64,000 nt of DNA from Isoetes taiwanensis (GCA_021234155.1 JAJEKV010000180.1:62001-126000), one strand, 5' to 3'; positions 24,844-33,677 are shown, counted from the first letter of the stretch. Program-made: numbers and translations. The notes: generated from the sequence alone by a model not told the origin.

Positions 24844-25820
24844 ATCCTCCCATTCTCCGACTCCAATGAAATAGAGATAAAAAATTCTTTATTGACCTTG
24901 TCCGAGGGAATAAAACCTTCGTCCCATTCTCTGACTGATTTGGGCGCTTCACAAGGCATCCAAGAGCAATATGACCAGCTCCCCCACAGTAGAGGCAAAG
25001 ATTAGCCTCTCTCTGATGCTGCTTCTCGGTGGCAGATAAAGGTCCTCGAACTGTCCGATCAATCTGCATAGGCTCAGGTCTGGACCTGTTGGATTCTACA
25101 GATGAAATCGAGGAAGGCGTAGCTACAGGCGCTTGTGTGATTGGGAAGACCTGACTACGTCTCTCCTGCCTGCGTTCGAAGAGCCGATTATCACATCGAA
25201 CCGCAAATCTGATGGCTTCCTCCAAAGTCTGAGGGTCCTCCATAGATAACAGCATATCCTTGACATCCTCACGTAACCCCCTTTGGAAACAGTCTCGAAG
25301 TGCAACATCATCTCAGGCAGTATCTACCACAATTTGACGAAATTCTGATGCATATACTGAAGCTGGACGAGAGCCTTGCCTTAGATTGCAAATTTTTGTG
25401 ACTGCAGTGCGCTGACGATTGGTGTCTCCAAAGCATACCTCGAGCCTCGAGCTCCGCAGTGAATAAAGCAAAATTTTGCAACTCGGGAGCCCCTTTCTCC
25501 AGCAAGGGGGCAAACCAACTCAAGGCTGATCCAGAAAGAAGAGAGCCAACTAGACCGATCTGTTCTCGATCTGTAGGATACCTGTGAGGGTGGAGTCGAA
25601 TAACAAGACGAATCTGGTTCAAAAAACCTCGGAGCTTAGATCTGGTGCCATCAAATTTTTCTGGCAGGCTGATCTTAGATTCCGATGACCTCCCACCAGA
25701 GCTAGAGGCTGAATCATGAGAAGCTAGCCGTTCCTGGAGCTCCTTATTATCCAACTGCAACTACTGGCATACTTGAACAAGTTGCTGGACCTGCTGTAAT
25801 AAGGATAAAACCTCCTCCAT
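24842..25820 (-). pseudogene. Element B gag
   Basis: The ATG at 25820 starts MEEVLSLLQQVQQLVQVCQ, then a TAG interrupts. The frame continues LQLDNKELQERL, a Ser-rich hinge, then the capsid part ISLPEKFDGTRSKLRGFLNQ and VGSLLSGSALSWFAPLLEKG. The nucleocapsid carries one CCHC knuckle, CLYCGGAGHIALGC, near 25,000. At least two further frame changes occur in the capsid. Confidence 0.85.
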
Positions 25821-26110
25821 AGAGACAGGAATCGTCCAACATGGATAAAGAAATCCTTAGGATCAGAGCAGGCAAGAACTGGTAAGGGATTCCGGTTCAA
25901 ACTGTCATGAACCTACTCGAAAACAAGGAAAATACGTGAAAAATATGCAAGAAATACGAAAGAAATATGCCAAGATCGGCAAAGAATCTGATATATGAAC
26001 AGGAATCAACAATACAATGGCCCGAAGGCAAGCAGGAACACGAGACAGATGCCTAGAAGGCTCAAGACTAGCGTTGAACCGGAATGGTTCGACAAGAAGG
26101 AGGTGCCTCC

Positions 26111-26117
26111 TTATATA
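26111..26117 (-). promoter_or_regulatory. TATA box of element B LTR
   Basis: The - strand reads AGATATATAAGG, a good plant TATA box. It is about 70 bases downstream of the palindromic heat-shock element and about 290 bases upstream of the gag ATG. Confidence 0.55.
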
Positions 26118-26186
26118 TCTAAGCCGACGGTCAGGATCGCGCCACTCCAATGGATGAGATCACGCCAAATGTCGCGCATGCATTTA

Positions 26187-26208
26187 GGTTCTAGAATATT
26201 CTAGAACC
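26187..26208. promoter_or_regulatory. Perfect palindromic heat-shock element in LTR
   Basis: The 22-bp palindrome has arms GGTTCTAGAAT and ATTCTAGAACC. It contains four alternating units (TTC-ta-GAA-ta-TTC-ta-GAA), an ideal binding site for heat-shock factor trimers. It lies in the putative U3 of element B, upstream of the TATA box. Because it is palindromic, orientation does not matter. Confidence 0.6.
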
Positions 26209-26261
26209 TCCTGGAGATAGTCTCACATATGAGGAAGACATGAAGAAATGTCTTCAACAAA

Positions 26262-26335
26262 TATTGGTAGCGCACTTGGCAAGGGTGTGTGACTCGCAAC
26301 TGGAAGGTTGCGAGTTCAAACCCTGTCTTGTGTAA
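26262..26335 (+). mobile_element. tRNA-like segment, possible SINE head
   Basis: TAGCGCACTTGG fits a Pol III A box, and GTTCAAACC, about 45 bases later, fits a B box. The sequence between has a strong stem (CTCGCAAC with GTTGCGAG). The acceptor and T stems do not pair well, so this is not a functional tRNA gene. It starts immediately outside the putative LTR of element B. Confidence 0.4.
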
Positions 26336-26353
26336 CTACCCTTTTGCATCTGT

Positions 26354-26420
26354 GTGACGACCATCTTTTGTACATACGAGTATAATGATCGTATGATACG
26401 AATATCCGTATGGTCGTCAC
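26354..26420. repeat. 67-bp hairpin
   Basis: The perfect 11-bp arms GTGACGACCAT (26354-26364) and ATGGTCGTCAC (26410-26420) enclose a second pairing, CATACG with CGTATG. It may be part of the SINE-like segment or a small fold-back element. Confidence 0.65.
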
Positions 26421-26829
26421 ATTCGGGTGTCATATTACACACGTAGCAATTATGACCGTTAGCTCCCGCCCTCATTCTCGCTCAGGTGTTTTCCTCAACA
26501 GAGTTTGCGCGAAGATCAATTGCCCGCGCCAAGTGAACTTCGATTTGCTCGGGAACTGCTTCGGGAATATCTTAGCGATGTGTAAAGATATAAGCATACA
26601 ACTCAATTGTGTGTATTTGTTTAGTACCGATTACATATACATAGGCTATCTTGAGCACATAATTACAATGCAAAATTTCCACCATTCTTCTACGTAAATC
26701 ATCATGATTGTAGATCGAAATTATAAGGCGAATATTTGTGATGCGTATAGGAGAATTCACAAAAGGAACGAATGGTCCCACATTGGAAGCAATTTGTTAG
26801 AAATATATGGTGGAAAAAATGGGCTCGGG

Positions 26830-27215
26830 ATAGACTTACCCTGGTTTGGGTTGATCCTGCCCTCCGGGATCCCGAAATGGGATCCCCTCCTCCGGGATCC
26901 CAGGGGATCCCCTCCTCCGGGATCCCACAGTTAACTGCGCAGTTAATGCCTTACTGCGCAGTTTTTGCTGTTTTTTTTTGCCGGATTGGAGCGAGGCCAG
27001 TGCAGCGGCGCTCGCCCTGCTTCCTCCTCCGCATCTACCTGATCCCCTTGCCCTCCCGATTCCGACCAGCTACGAACTGATCCCGCCGGATCGAGGGAGA
27101 AAATCCCACAACAAATTTGCCCCAAAAATCCCTATAAGGGCCAAGATTTTTGCGCAGTAACTGCGCAGTAACCGGGGATCCCGTCCTCCGGGACCTGGGC
27201 CAAAGGGAGTTTCGA
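26830..27215. mobile_element. MITE-like fold-back element with GGGATCCC ends
   Basis: The left end has repeated GGGATCCCCTCCTCC units (26,868-26,935) followed by two ACTGCGCAGTTA-type motifs. The right end, inverted, has GCGCAGTAACTGCGCAGTAA (27,150-27,172) and GGGGATCCCGTCCTCCGGGA (27,175-27,195). The termini can therefore fold back on each other. The core of about 190 bp is GC-rich and has no convincing gene. The ends are approximate and no target duplication was found. The ACTGCGCAGT motif recurs in the MITE at 61.8 kb. Confidence 0.6.
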
Positions 27216-27305
27216 CCACAAAAAAGCTTCGATTAAGGTAAAATCGCGGAGCCTTTCCTAGTATTTCGATTCCGCTCCACATTCTGATTTGAATTCTGTG
27301 ACTAG

Positions 27306-28089
27306 ATGGCTATAAGCTCTATCATAGTCGGAAATGACTTTGAAAGCTTCGTGGTGTCGACCAGGAGCTTTGTTACACTCCTGCAATGCGAGGCGAATGG
27401 CGAGTCAAAAGATGCAGGAGAAATGATGTTTTTGCACATTGGAAGGTTTTGATGGTCGGTTTTCGACCAGGCAAAGAGATATTTGTACAAGTAAGGCATA
27501 CACTCCAACAGATATGGCAAACGAAAAAAAAAAGCAAGCGACGAACTTTCCCACGGTTAGAAGCAAATTGTGAGTATGTACTTCTATGCAATCCATATCT
27601 AAATTAGTTCAGTTACTTATCCAGTTCATTCCTATTCTCTCAGGTTTGTGTACATCTGATGTGGAGAACACAGTCTCTTCACACTCGATAAGTAATGTAT
27701 TCCATTGCTTTCACCAAGATATGGGCTCCTTGTTGTTCGAAGGTAGCACACCAGTGCAGCTCAGAGAAAGGGGTATATGGTTATGGAGTTATGAATACTC
27801 TCCACGGAGATCCAAGCTAATTGAGCTTCCATTGCCCAGCCTATCCGATCTATACCGCAGGCCTCTGGATACCACTTCTATCTTATTAGCACAGAGTAAG
27901 TTGTCGCAGGAAATGTTCACGGCATTGAAGGAGAAGGGAGGAGTCTGCGGGCATGTGAAGATAAATTTAGGAATTGATCTGTTTATTGCCTTATTCAAGA
28001 GCGCCGACAATGTTAAGAAGATCTTGAAGATGTTTACAGTTCAACAGTCGGTGGATAGTTTTTTAGATACTCTATTTCTTGAAGGATAA
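27306..28089 (+). CDS. Unknown protein of the palindrome-array gene cluster
   Basis: Not identified. An ATG at 27306 opens 48 codons (MAISSIIVGNDFESFVVSTR...) ending at 27452. A second frame with a basic patch, TKKKSKRRTFPRLEAN, ends at a good donor. A 74-nt intron (27570-27643, GTGAGT...CTCTCAG) joins it in phase 1 to the exon 27644-28089. That exon reads CTSDVENTVSSH..., DMGSLLFEGSTPVQLRERGI, then GVCGHVKINLGIDLFIALFK and QQSVDSFLDTLFLEG-stop. How the first ATG frame connects to the second is unclear; another small intron or a frameshift is needed. It is followed after 70 bases by the next gene on the same strand. Confidence 0.5.
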
Positions 28090-28159
28090 GTCGAGACACG
28101 GTTCGGTTCAGATGTTGCATTCGGAACCAAACGCTATATGTCACTTTTAAGTATAGGAG

Positions 28160-28462
28160 ATGGCGAAATGTCGTGAAGGAAGAAAGTACATCTGGATTCC
28201 TGTAGAACAAGATGACAATGATGGAACTCATTCTGTTGTCATAGACTTGAACATTCATAAGGATAATCAGCTGTTCAAAAGTCTGAGAGCGGAGAGTGAG
28301 TGGTCTCTATTCGATGTTCAGCGGCAATTAGAGTTTGAGACAGACTTAAATTTCTTCCATTTTATGATAGACGACCAGAAGATGGGAAAGCACAGAGAAG
28401 AATGCTATAAATTGGGGTCATGCATGCCACCAAAAGTCATATCTGTATATGAATCTATGTAA
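28160..28462 (+). CDS. Small acidic unknown protein, 100 aa
   Basis: An intact intronless frame runs from ATG 28160 to TAA 28460-28462. It is rich in charged residues: MAKCREGRKYIWIPVEQDDN at the start, then SLRAESEWSLFDVQRQLEFE and YKLGSCMPPKVISVYESM. No domain was recognised and no signal peptide or membrane segment is present. It lies between the preceding gene and the first palindromic array, which starts about 80 bases after the stop. Confidence 0.5.
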   Translation: MAKCREGRKYIWIPVEQDDNDGTHSVVIDLNIHKDNQLFKSLRAESEWSLFDVQRQLEFETDLNFFHFMIDDQKMGKHREECYKLGSCMPPKVISVYESM

Positions 28463-28543
28463 TATAAACATAAGTGATGGTTAATTGGAGATCTATTGTA
28501 TATTAATTGCAAACATTTGTTTTCATTGTAACATAAGACTTAA

Positions 28544-28840
28544 AGTAGCTACGGTGCGAAATTGTGTACAACATAAAATATGGAAGTTGTATTTTCACAC
28601 CGTACTTGCGGTGCGAAATTGTGATATCATAAAATATGGAGGGGTATTTTCGCACTGTAGCCACGGTGTGAAAATGTGCATAGCATAAAAAAATGAAAGG
28701 GACATTTTCGCACCGTAGCCACGGTGCGAATTTGTATATAACATAAATTATCGAAGTCTTGTTTTCGCACCGTAGCCACGATGCGAATTTGTGTATAGCA
28801 TAAATTAAGGAAGTGTTATTTTTGCATCGTTGCCACGGTG
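28544..28840. repeat. Palindromic repeat array 1 (six units)
   Basis: Units sit near 28544, 28593, 28648, 28705, 28763 and 28819 (spacing 49-58 bases). The best unit has arms TTTCGCACCGT and ACGGTGCGAAA around AGCC. Spacers are also related (GTGTATAACATAAATTA-like, then GAAGT-TATTTT). The array fills the gap between two genes. Confidence 0.9.
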
Positions 28841-28870
28841 TTAGTCTCTCTTGCAAATCAAGCCGCTACA

Positions 28871-28908
28871 AAGGCGCTCACATTCAAACTATCATAAATC
28901 GAGGCGCT
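28871..28908 (+). promoter_or_regulatory. Shared upstream module (AAGGCGCT ... GAGGCGCT), copy 1
   Basis: AAGGCGCT at 28871 and GAGGCGCT at 28901, 30 bases apart, flank an AT-rich stretch with TCATAAAT. The ATG of the three-exon gene is at 28914. The same pair, 29 bases apart, occurs at 31004-31040 ahead of the next gene. Confidence 0.5.
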
Positions 28909-28913
28909 GCTCC

Positions 28914-30434
28914 ATGAGAATGGTAAATCGCGGGTCAAATAAGGCATGGGAGTTGTTTAGCACGTGGTATGAAAAAATAGTGGAGAAAGAACGGGATTTT
29001 CGTCAGAAGCATCTAGAAGAGTTTGAGGAGGAGCTAGAGGAACCAGTGGATGCAACCACTGCATATAATAGTTTTTGCCTGACAGTAGACATTATGGCAG
29101 AGTGTAACAGGTCTACTGATGCATATGGCGGCATCCTTCATAGCTTCATGGCTAGAGCTGGACCTGACATGAAACCATGTCCTATGACTGGTTTGCCTTC
29201 ACTAAGCATGCAAGCTTTAATTAAGATGTTTCCGAAAGCTGATCAAGACCGAATTAGGAGGTTTTTGAAGAGACTACCTGCAGAACTGTGCAGGCAAGTG
29301 GGCAAAGAAAGTTTTTACAACCTAGATATCATGTTCAACACATACATGATTTACACTAAGCCAAACAAAGATGCCGGTTCTTCTTCAAGTGCACAGGTCG
29401 CTCAAATAGAATGCCCCGCCTCACCAGTAGAGGAGCCAATAGATCCTGAGGAAGAGAAGCTCATACTAGAAAATGAGGAGAACGAGGTTCTGGAAAAAGG
29501 AGGTCTCCGAGAAGAAATTGTCTACTTGGGGATTATCAGAAGCATATCCCATCCATATAGGTGGGAAACCATACTTGTTGCTGCCCGACATATCTGAAGT
29601 GACAGGGTTGACAGAAGACGAGATATTGAGCCAGATATATACTCGTGTTGTAGGCCTGGGAAGACTTGTAGACTTTGAGACTGATGTTCCCAGACAAATG
29701 ATGGAGGCTGTGACCTATGATGGATCCTCAATACCTCCAAAGGATGCATTTGAAATTGTCATGCAGCAAGCTGATGCAGGGTATGAAGCAGTGAAAGATG
29801 TCAAATTTGAAGCTTCTAGCTCTTCAAACACTGCTTCTGTGTTCATAGAACGTGAGCTGTCGAAGTCCTCTTTCAAAATAACAAACCCAGCATTTGTTGA
29901 AGGGGACAAGAGAGAGGTATTTATCTGGTTTCATTTTTTATTTCTTCTCGAATCTGATGTTTTTTTATGCGGGAGTTATTTATTGATGACTTCTGTGCAA
30001 GGCATGAGAGAGTCACCGTGGGTAGGGACGCCAGTATTGCACATTATATGGGCTACCTTCACAAAGGGGAAATTATTGTGTTTCACAATAAATATAGTCC
30101 ATCTGGAGTAGAAGAGGTCCTCAAGCTTAAAGTTCTGTCCTTAGCTGGCAACCACGTGCCCCTAGCCACAAACTATGATCGAGTTATAGCAATAGATAGG
30201 GCTATCGCTATGTATGTCTTCGGAGGCTTCAAAATGTACTATGTCCTTGCAAATAAAGCAGCTCTAAGCTTGAGTGGAGCGGACAAGGAAGCACTGCGCT
30301 TGTTCTGTGCACAGAAGGACCCTGATATATTGTGTCTGTTAGATGCAATTGGGGCTGGAGTAAAGGAAGAGGACTTAGAAGCATTTGATTCGGGTATTCC
30401 AGACCCTGATGCCAAGAAAAGAAAATGTACTTGA
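28914..30434 (+). CDS. Unknown three-exon gene with 58- and 59-nt introns
   Basis: Exon 1 is 28914-29502 (MRMVNRGSNKAWELFSTWYE, an acidic coiled segment DFRQKHLEEFEEELEEPVD, then FMARAGPDMKPCPMTGLPSL). Intron 1 is 29503-29560 (GTCTCC...TATAG, phase 1). Exon 2 is 29561-29916 (GKPYLLLPDISEVTGLTEDE, a Ser-rich stretch). Intron 2 is 29917-29975 (GTATTT...GGGAG, phase 0). Exon 3 is 29976-30434 (LFIDDFCARHERVTVGRDAS, AIAMYVFGGFKMYYVLANKA, ending DPDAKKRKCT). Both introns keep the frame open. The Lys/Arg-rich C-terminus may be a nuclear localisation signal. I recognise no family. Arrays 1 and 2 flank it. Confidence 0.6.
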
Positions 30435-30576
30435 AAGACTTTTGTATTAATATAATATCTTTTCTATAAAATGCATGAATTGTTTTTATATGAGAAAATT
30501 GCTTTTGTATGATTGTTCATCTATGAAATTCATTAATTGTTAGAATTCAATGTCAGCAATAAATCCTTGTTAGATG

Positions 30577-30905
30577 TATATGTTAGGTCTTCTTTAATAG
30601 TGAATTCAGTCATTTCCATGTATGTACATCAGGAGCGTAGCCACGGTGCGAAAACAGGATGTCGGCAGTTTTTGGACTGCCCTATTTCGCACTGTGGCTA
30701 CGGTGCGAAAACAGCTATTCCAGTATATGTTAGGTCTTCTTTAATAGTGAATTCAGTCATTTCCATGTATGTACATCAGGAGGGTAGCCACGGTACAAAA
30801 ACAGGATGTCGGCGGTTTTTGGACTGCCCTATTTCGCACCCGTGGCTACGTTGCGAAAACAGCTATTCCACGGCGTGCGCATGACACCATTTCGCGCCGT
30901 GGCTA
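30577..30905. repeat. Palindromic repeat array 2 within a 147-bp duplication
   Basis: Two 147-bp direct units start TATATGTTAGG at 30577 and 30724. Each carries two copies of the GTAGCCACGGTGCGAAA palindrome or its half, near 30635, 30690, 30783 and 30831. A degenerate fifth copy (TTTCGCGCCGTGGCTA) is near 30888. Confidence 0.9.
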
Positions 30906-31003
30906 ATATGAACATTTTTTAGTTTAGGGGTTTATGGGATCGAGAGAGACAATATTGCTTATTTGAATTTCTTCTCCTTGCTAAAATCCGCCCATGTCCA
31001 TGG

Positions 31004-31040
31004 AAGGCGCTAGCTTTGATATCCCACAAAATGAGGCGCT
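31004..31040 (+). promoter_or_regulatory. Shared upstream module, copy 2
   Basis: AAGGCGCT at 31004 and GAGGCGCT at 31033 flank CACAAAAT. TCATAAAT follows at 31067 and an ATG at 31084. It matches the arrangement at 28871-28914. Confidence 0.5.
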
Positions 31041-31136
31041 TGACAAGCGCCAGAATTCTGACGATGTCATAAATACCAGCGCCATGAATCCAGAGGCCGA
31101 GACAGCTATTCAGCTATTCCCATCACAAGCAAACAG

Positions 31137-31616
31137 ATGGACGTAGATGACACTACACTTCCAGAAGGATTCAGACGAAGGCTTGGAAATGTCGTCCAGG
31201 ACATTAACAATAGCGTGGATGAATATTTCCAAAACCCGTCAGTGTTTCCTATTCGGGTCTCCTTGCTGAGCTCTGGTAAGGTTGTTGGGGAAAAAGTTTT
31301 CCGCGAGGCCTCTGTCTGCCATAATATTCCAGTTCCAGACGACTGTATTGTGGTATCAGCGGACACAGCTCTGGATCCAACGGCCAGTCTGCCCTTCCCC
31401 ACCCCTGGTGCAGAGACAGTAGAGGAAGCCGTCGGTTCATACGTCATGTGGCCGAGAATGATGACATCCATGTCCGGCGTGGAGAAATGGCCCTTCCAGT
31501 TCCTGTGTAATGAGCTGGATTACATGCTGGGACCACCGGGGGGAGGGGGGAGGTATCTACACACAGCCAGGTACTGTGGTAGGTTGACCAGGGCCATGGT
31601 GCCCAGTGGCTGCTGA
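31137..31616 (+). CDS. Plant transposon-associated (DUF8039-like) protein
   Basis: The frame from ATG 31137 reads MDVDDTTLPEGFRRRLGNVV, then SGKVVGEKVFREASVCHNIP, VPDDCIVVSADTALDPTASL, PFPTPG, and VEEAVGSYVMWPRM. The pattern 'NIPVPDDC.VV..D...LP.PTPG..TVEEAVGSYV.WP' is, from memory, that of the DUF8039 domain of proteins encoded by plant DNA transposons. I could not verify this. The end is uncertain: after a Gly-rich PPGGGG a neighbouring frame (QWLLNQVFPSK...) may continue the protein through a small intron or frameshift. Confidence 0.5.
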   Translation: MDVDDTTLPEGFRRRLGNVVQDINNSVDEYFQNPSVFPIRVSLLSSGKVVGEKVFREASVCHNIPVPDDCIVVSADTALDPTASLPFPTPGAETVEEAVGSYVMWPRMMTSMSGVEKWPFQFLCNELDYMLGPPGGGGRYLHTARYCGRLTRAMVPSGC

Positions 31617-31757
31617 ATCAGGTTTTCCCGTCTAAGATGTTGGGGCCACAATTGCATTCTCAAATGTTTGGCAGTGGTGGGGGGGGAGGAAGAAGAGCAT
31701 CAGAGGCTTAAGGGGGATTAGCAGGTTCTGCAAGTGCAGCAAGATCAGCAGGATTAG

Positions 31758-32379
31758 GTGGAACATCAGCATCAGCAGGACCAGCATGATCAGAATGATC
31801 ACAGGAAGCCTAGTTCCAGTGGAACAGGTACTGTGAAACCCATTTCCCGGCATAAGCAGAAATCCACGCCCAAGAGATCCGGCCCGGCAAAGCCTCCTAG
31901 GCTTGTTCCTAGTTGGAGACAAGCTGAGAGAGATGCAGCCAAGGAGACAGACAAGCATGGGAATAAGCGGAAGCCGAAGGAAGGGGAGCCCAGTATTAGA
32001 TATGGTGGCCCTGAGAAGATAAAGGGTGCTCCTTATCCAGGCTTTACGGGAGATTAGGTACTGGCAGGCACGCACCCAGCCTCTGATTCCCAAGCTTGCC
32101 TTCGCTCGAATGGTGAGGTACGAGATGCAGGCCATCATTGAGAGGAGGAAGGAATCAAGGAAGAAGAGGAGGAAGAGAGCACCAGACTATGTTCCGATGG
32201 TGGAGGAGGAGGTGAATAGAATCCAAGCAAAGGTCTTGGATATACTCCAAGAGGCAGTAGAGGCTCATCTAGTTAGCCTCTTCGAGGACAGTGTCCGCTG
32301 TTGTGTGCATAGAGGACGTGTTACTGTGCAGGACAGGGACTATGCCTTAGCTAGATACTTCCGTGGATGCCTCCCTTAG
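31758..32379 (+). CDS. Highly divergent histone H3-fold protein with loop-1 insertion
   Basis: The C-terminal frame from about 32041 reads ALREIRYWQARTQPLIPKLA, then FARMVRYEMQ. An inserted basic block with RRKESRKKRRKRAPDY follows, then RIQAKVLDILQEAVEAHLVS, LFEDSVRCCVHRGRVTVQDR and DYALARYFRG. This follows histone H3 from helix N to helix 3 (ALREIR-YQ, LI-KL-F-R-VR, QEA-EA-LV-LFED, C--H--RVT---D--LAR---RG). Between VR and R[FI]Q there are about 33 residues instead of 10. An upstream frame (31758-32040) gives a tail with RHKQKSTPKRSGPAKPPR, like an H3 or CENH3 tail. Joining the two needs a one-base shift or a small intron; CCAG at 32037-32040 could be an acceptor. Whether it still assembles into nucleosomes is unknown. 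Confidence 0.65.
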
Positions 32380-32533
32380 CCTTTTGTAACCCTTTTTTGG
32401 TTATTAATATATGAGTGTTTTAATATTTTTCTCTCTTTATGATTACATTTTAGTTCTCCTTCTAATATATGTTGAGGTTCTGTATTTATTTGCTATTCTA
32501 TTTATTGAGGCTGTATATTCATTAGTAGTGTTG

Positions 32534-32766
32534 ACCGTGGCCACGGTGCCAAAATGACTATTCCACATTCTGTGGGAAGGTCTATTTCGCACCGTCGCCA
32601 CGGTGTGAAAGTAATAGTTCCAAACTTTTTGGAGGGTGCAATTTCGCACCGTGACTACGGTGCAAAATAGACTGTTCCACATGCTGTGTGAGGGCCATTT
32701 TTGCACCGTGGATATGTTCAGTCATTTTACTCAAACAACGTGCCGGGGTGCCTATTTCGCACATGC
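32534..32766. repeat. Palindromic repeat array 3
   Basis: Units are near 32534 (GTGGCCACGGTGCCAAAA), 32584 (TTTCGCACCGTCGCCACGG), 32641 (TTTCGCACCGTGACTACGG) and 32699 (half unit), with a vestige near 32752. Spacing is 50-58 bases and spacers share TGACTATTCCACAT-type text. The array lies 150 bases after the stop of the H3-like gene. Confidence 0.9.
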
Positions 32767-32966
32767 AGAAGAGAATGCTTATCTGAATTTAGAATCTACA
32801 TGTATGGCAAATGGCCAAGAGCTTTCCAAATTGAAAATGTGCAGTAGATAGATGGATCACATGTATCACTTATGGTTACATCCTTATAACTAGCGAATGT
32901 CTGAAATATTTTAGTAACAGAATTTATAACTCATATAAGAGGCATAGCATACATGAATGAAGCAGT

Positions 32967-33251
32967 TCATTCACACTCGGGCTCATCATGAGCAGGTGGT
33001 TGAGTGATGCTATTAAGCTCATAGGCGCCGCGCTCTGGAACCCAATCAAGGTGGATAACAACACAATATAACCCAGAGGAAGAACGAGTTCGACCCGTAG
33101 TTACTCCATCCAGCCAGGGAGCAAGGGGGATACCCCTCTGCTTGCATCTAACAAGATCATTAAATGTCATAGAGCAAGTAATGGAGTCTATATTTTCGGG
33201 ACGAGGAGGCAAGGTAGACCCCTTGGAATGAGAAGATGAGGACCGAGACAT
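32967..33251 (-). CDS. Unknown small protein, 94 aa
   Basis: The likely start is the ATG at 33251 (MSRSSSSHSKGSTLPPRPEN); an upstream in-frame ATG at 33368 would add AT-rich leader. The body reads ITCSMTFNDLVRCKQRGIPL and VVIHLDWVPERGAYELN, and the end is PPAHDEPECE. A TATA-like ATATAAATAC lies about 40 bases upstream on the - strand. No family is recognised. It faces the H3-like gene across array 3. Confidence 0.4.
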   Translation of the reverse strand: MSRSSSSHSKGSTLPPRPENIDSITCSMTFNDLVRCKQRGIPLAPWLDGVTTGRTRSSSGLYCVVIHLDWVPERGAYELNSITQPPAHDEPECE

Positions 33252-33424
33252 AGCAAATGGATGCCTTCTGCATTGAATAGAGTTGTATTTATATCGAACA
33301 AAATTATTGACATGCACTGTAGCAGCATTATTGGTTATATATACGAGCATGATGTACAAAATACACATGTAAATATAATGTACATATATAGTATATATAC
33401 CTAGTTTCTCTTTAAATAGCCATC

Positions 33425-33665
33425 TATGCCTTCATTGTCTTTGCCTCTTCCCCCTCTTCCTCTTCTCGGACATGCTCCTTGTCTCTCTGTCTACTCCTTG
33501 TTTGCATGCTCCTTGCCTTCCTGTCTTTGCCTCTTTCCCCCTCTTGTCTGCTTCTTGTTTGCATGCTTCTTGCCTCCCTGTCCGCTTCTTGTTGCTCCTT
33601 GCCTCCCTGTCTGCTCCTTGTTTGCTCCTTATTAAGTAGCTTTTTTGCTCCTTGTCTGCTCCACT
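33425..33665 (+). repeat. Degenerate CTCCTTG/CTCCCTGTCTG tandem repeat
   Basis: The pyrimidine-rich units GCTCCTTGCCTCCCTGTCTG and CTCCTTGTTTGCATGCTTCT alternate imperfectly. Open frames across it on both strands are composition artefacts. Confidence 0.75.
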
Positions 33666-33677
33666 AGTTTTTTGCAA

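Larger units (their letters stand above)
21140..26259 (-). mobile_element. Chromovirus (Ty3/Gypsy) element B, 3' LTR missing
   Basis: A nearly full gag-pol runs on the - strand from a putative 5' LTR (26259-25908) to the chromodomain tail near 21,165. The order is LTR, leader, gag with a CCHC knuckle, protease, Pro/Ala-rich linker, RT, RNase H, integrase, chromodomain, which defines a chromovirus. Stops and frameshifts occur in gag, mid-RT, RNase H, integrase and chromodomain. The expected 3' LTR is replaced by element A at about 21,140. Confidence 0.9.
25908..26259 (-). repeat. Putative 5' LTR of element B
   Basis: On the - strand it starts TGTTGAAGACATTTC at 26259, an inverted repeat (GAAGACAT, six-base loop, ATGTCTTC), and ends ...GGTTCA at 25908. 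It contains the heat-shock-type palindrome and the TATA box listed separately. The boundaries rest on the TG...CA rule because there is no second LTR to compare. I saw no standard TGG primer site after the end. Confidence 0.5.

Noticed and set aside
21184-25005. Plus-strand ORFs across the Gypsy elements
   Set aside because: They are shadows of the minus-strand gag-pol and do not resemble proteins.
26262-26335. Functional tRNA gene
   Set aside because: Acceptor and T stems do not pair and the anticodon arm is not normal, although A- and B-box matches are present.
28544-28840. CRISPR array
   Set aside because: Spacing is CRISPR-like, but spacers are similar to each other, the repeats are near-perfect palindromes that vary, and the surroundings are plant nuclear DNA with introns and no cas genes.
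33425-33665. Proline/leucine-rich secreted protein
   Set aside because: The frames follow a degenerate pyrimidine tandem repeat and are open in several frames at once.
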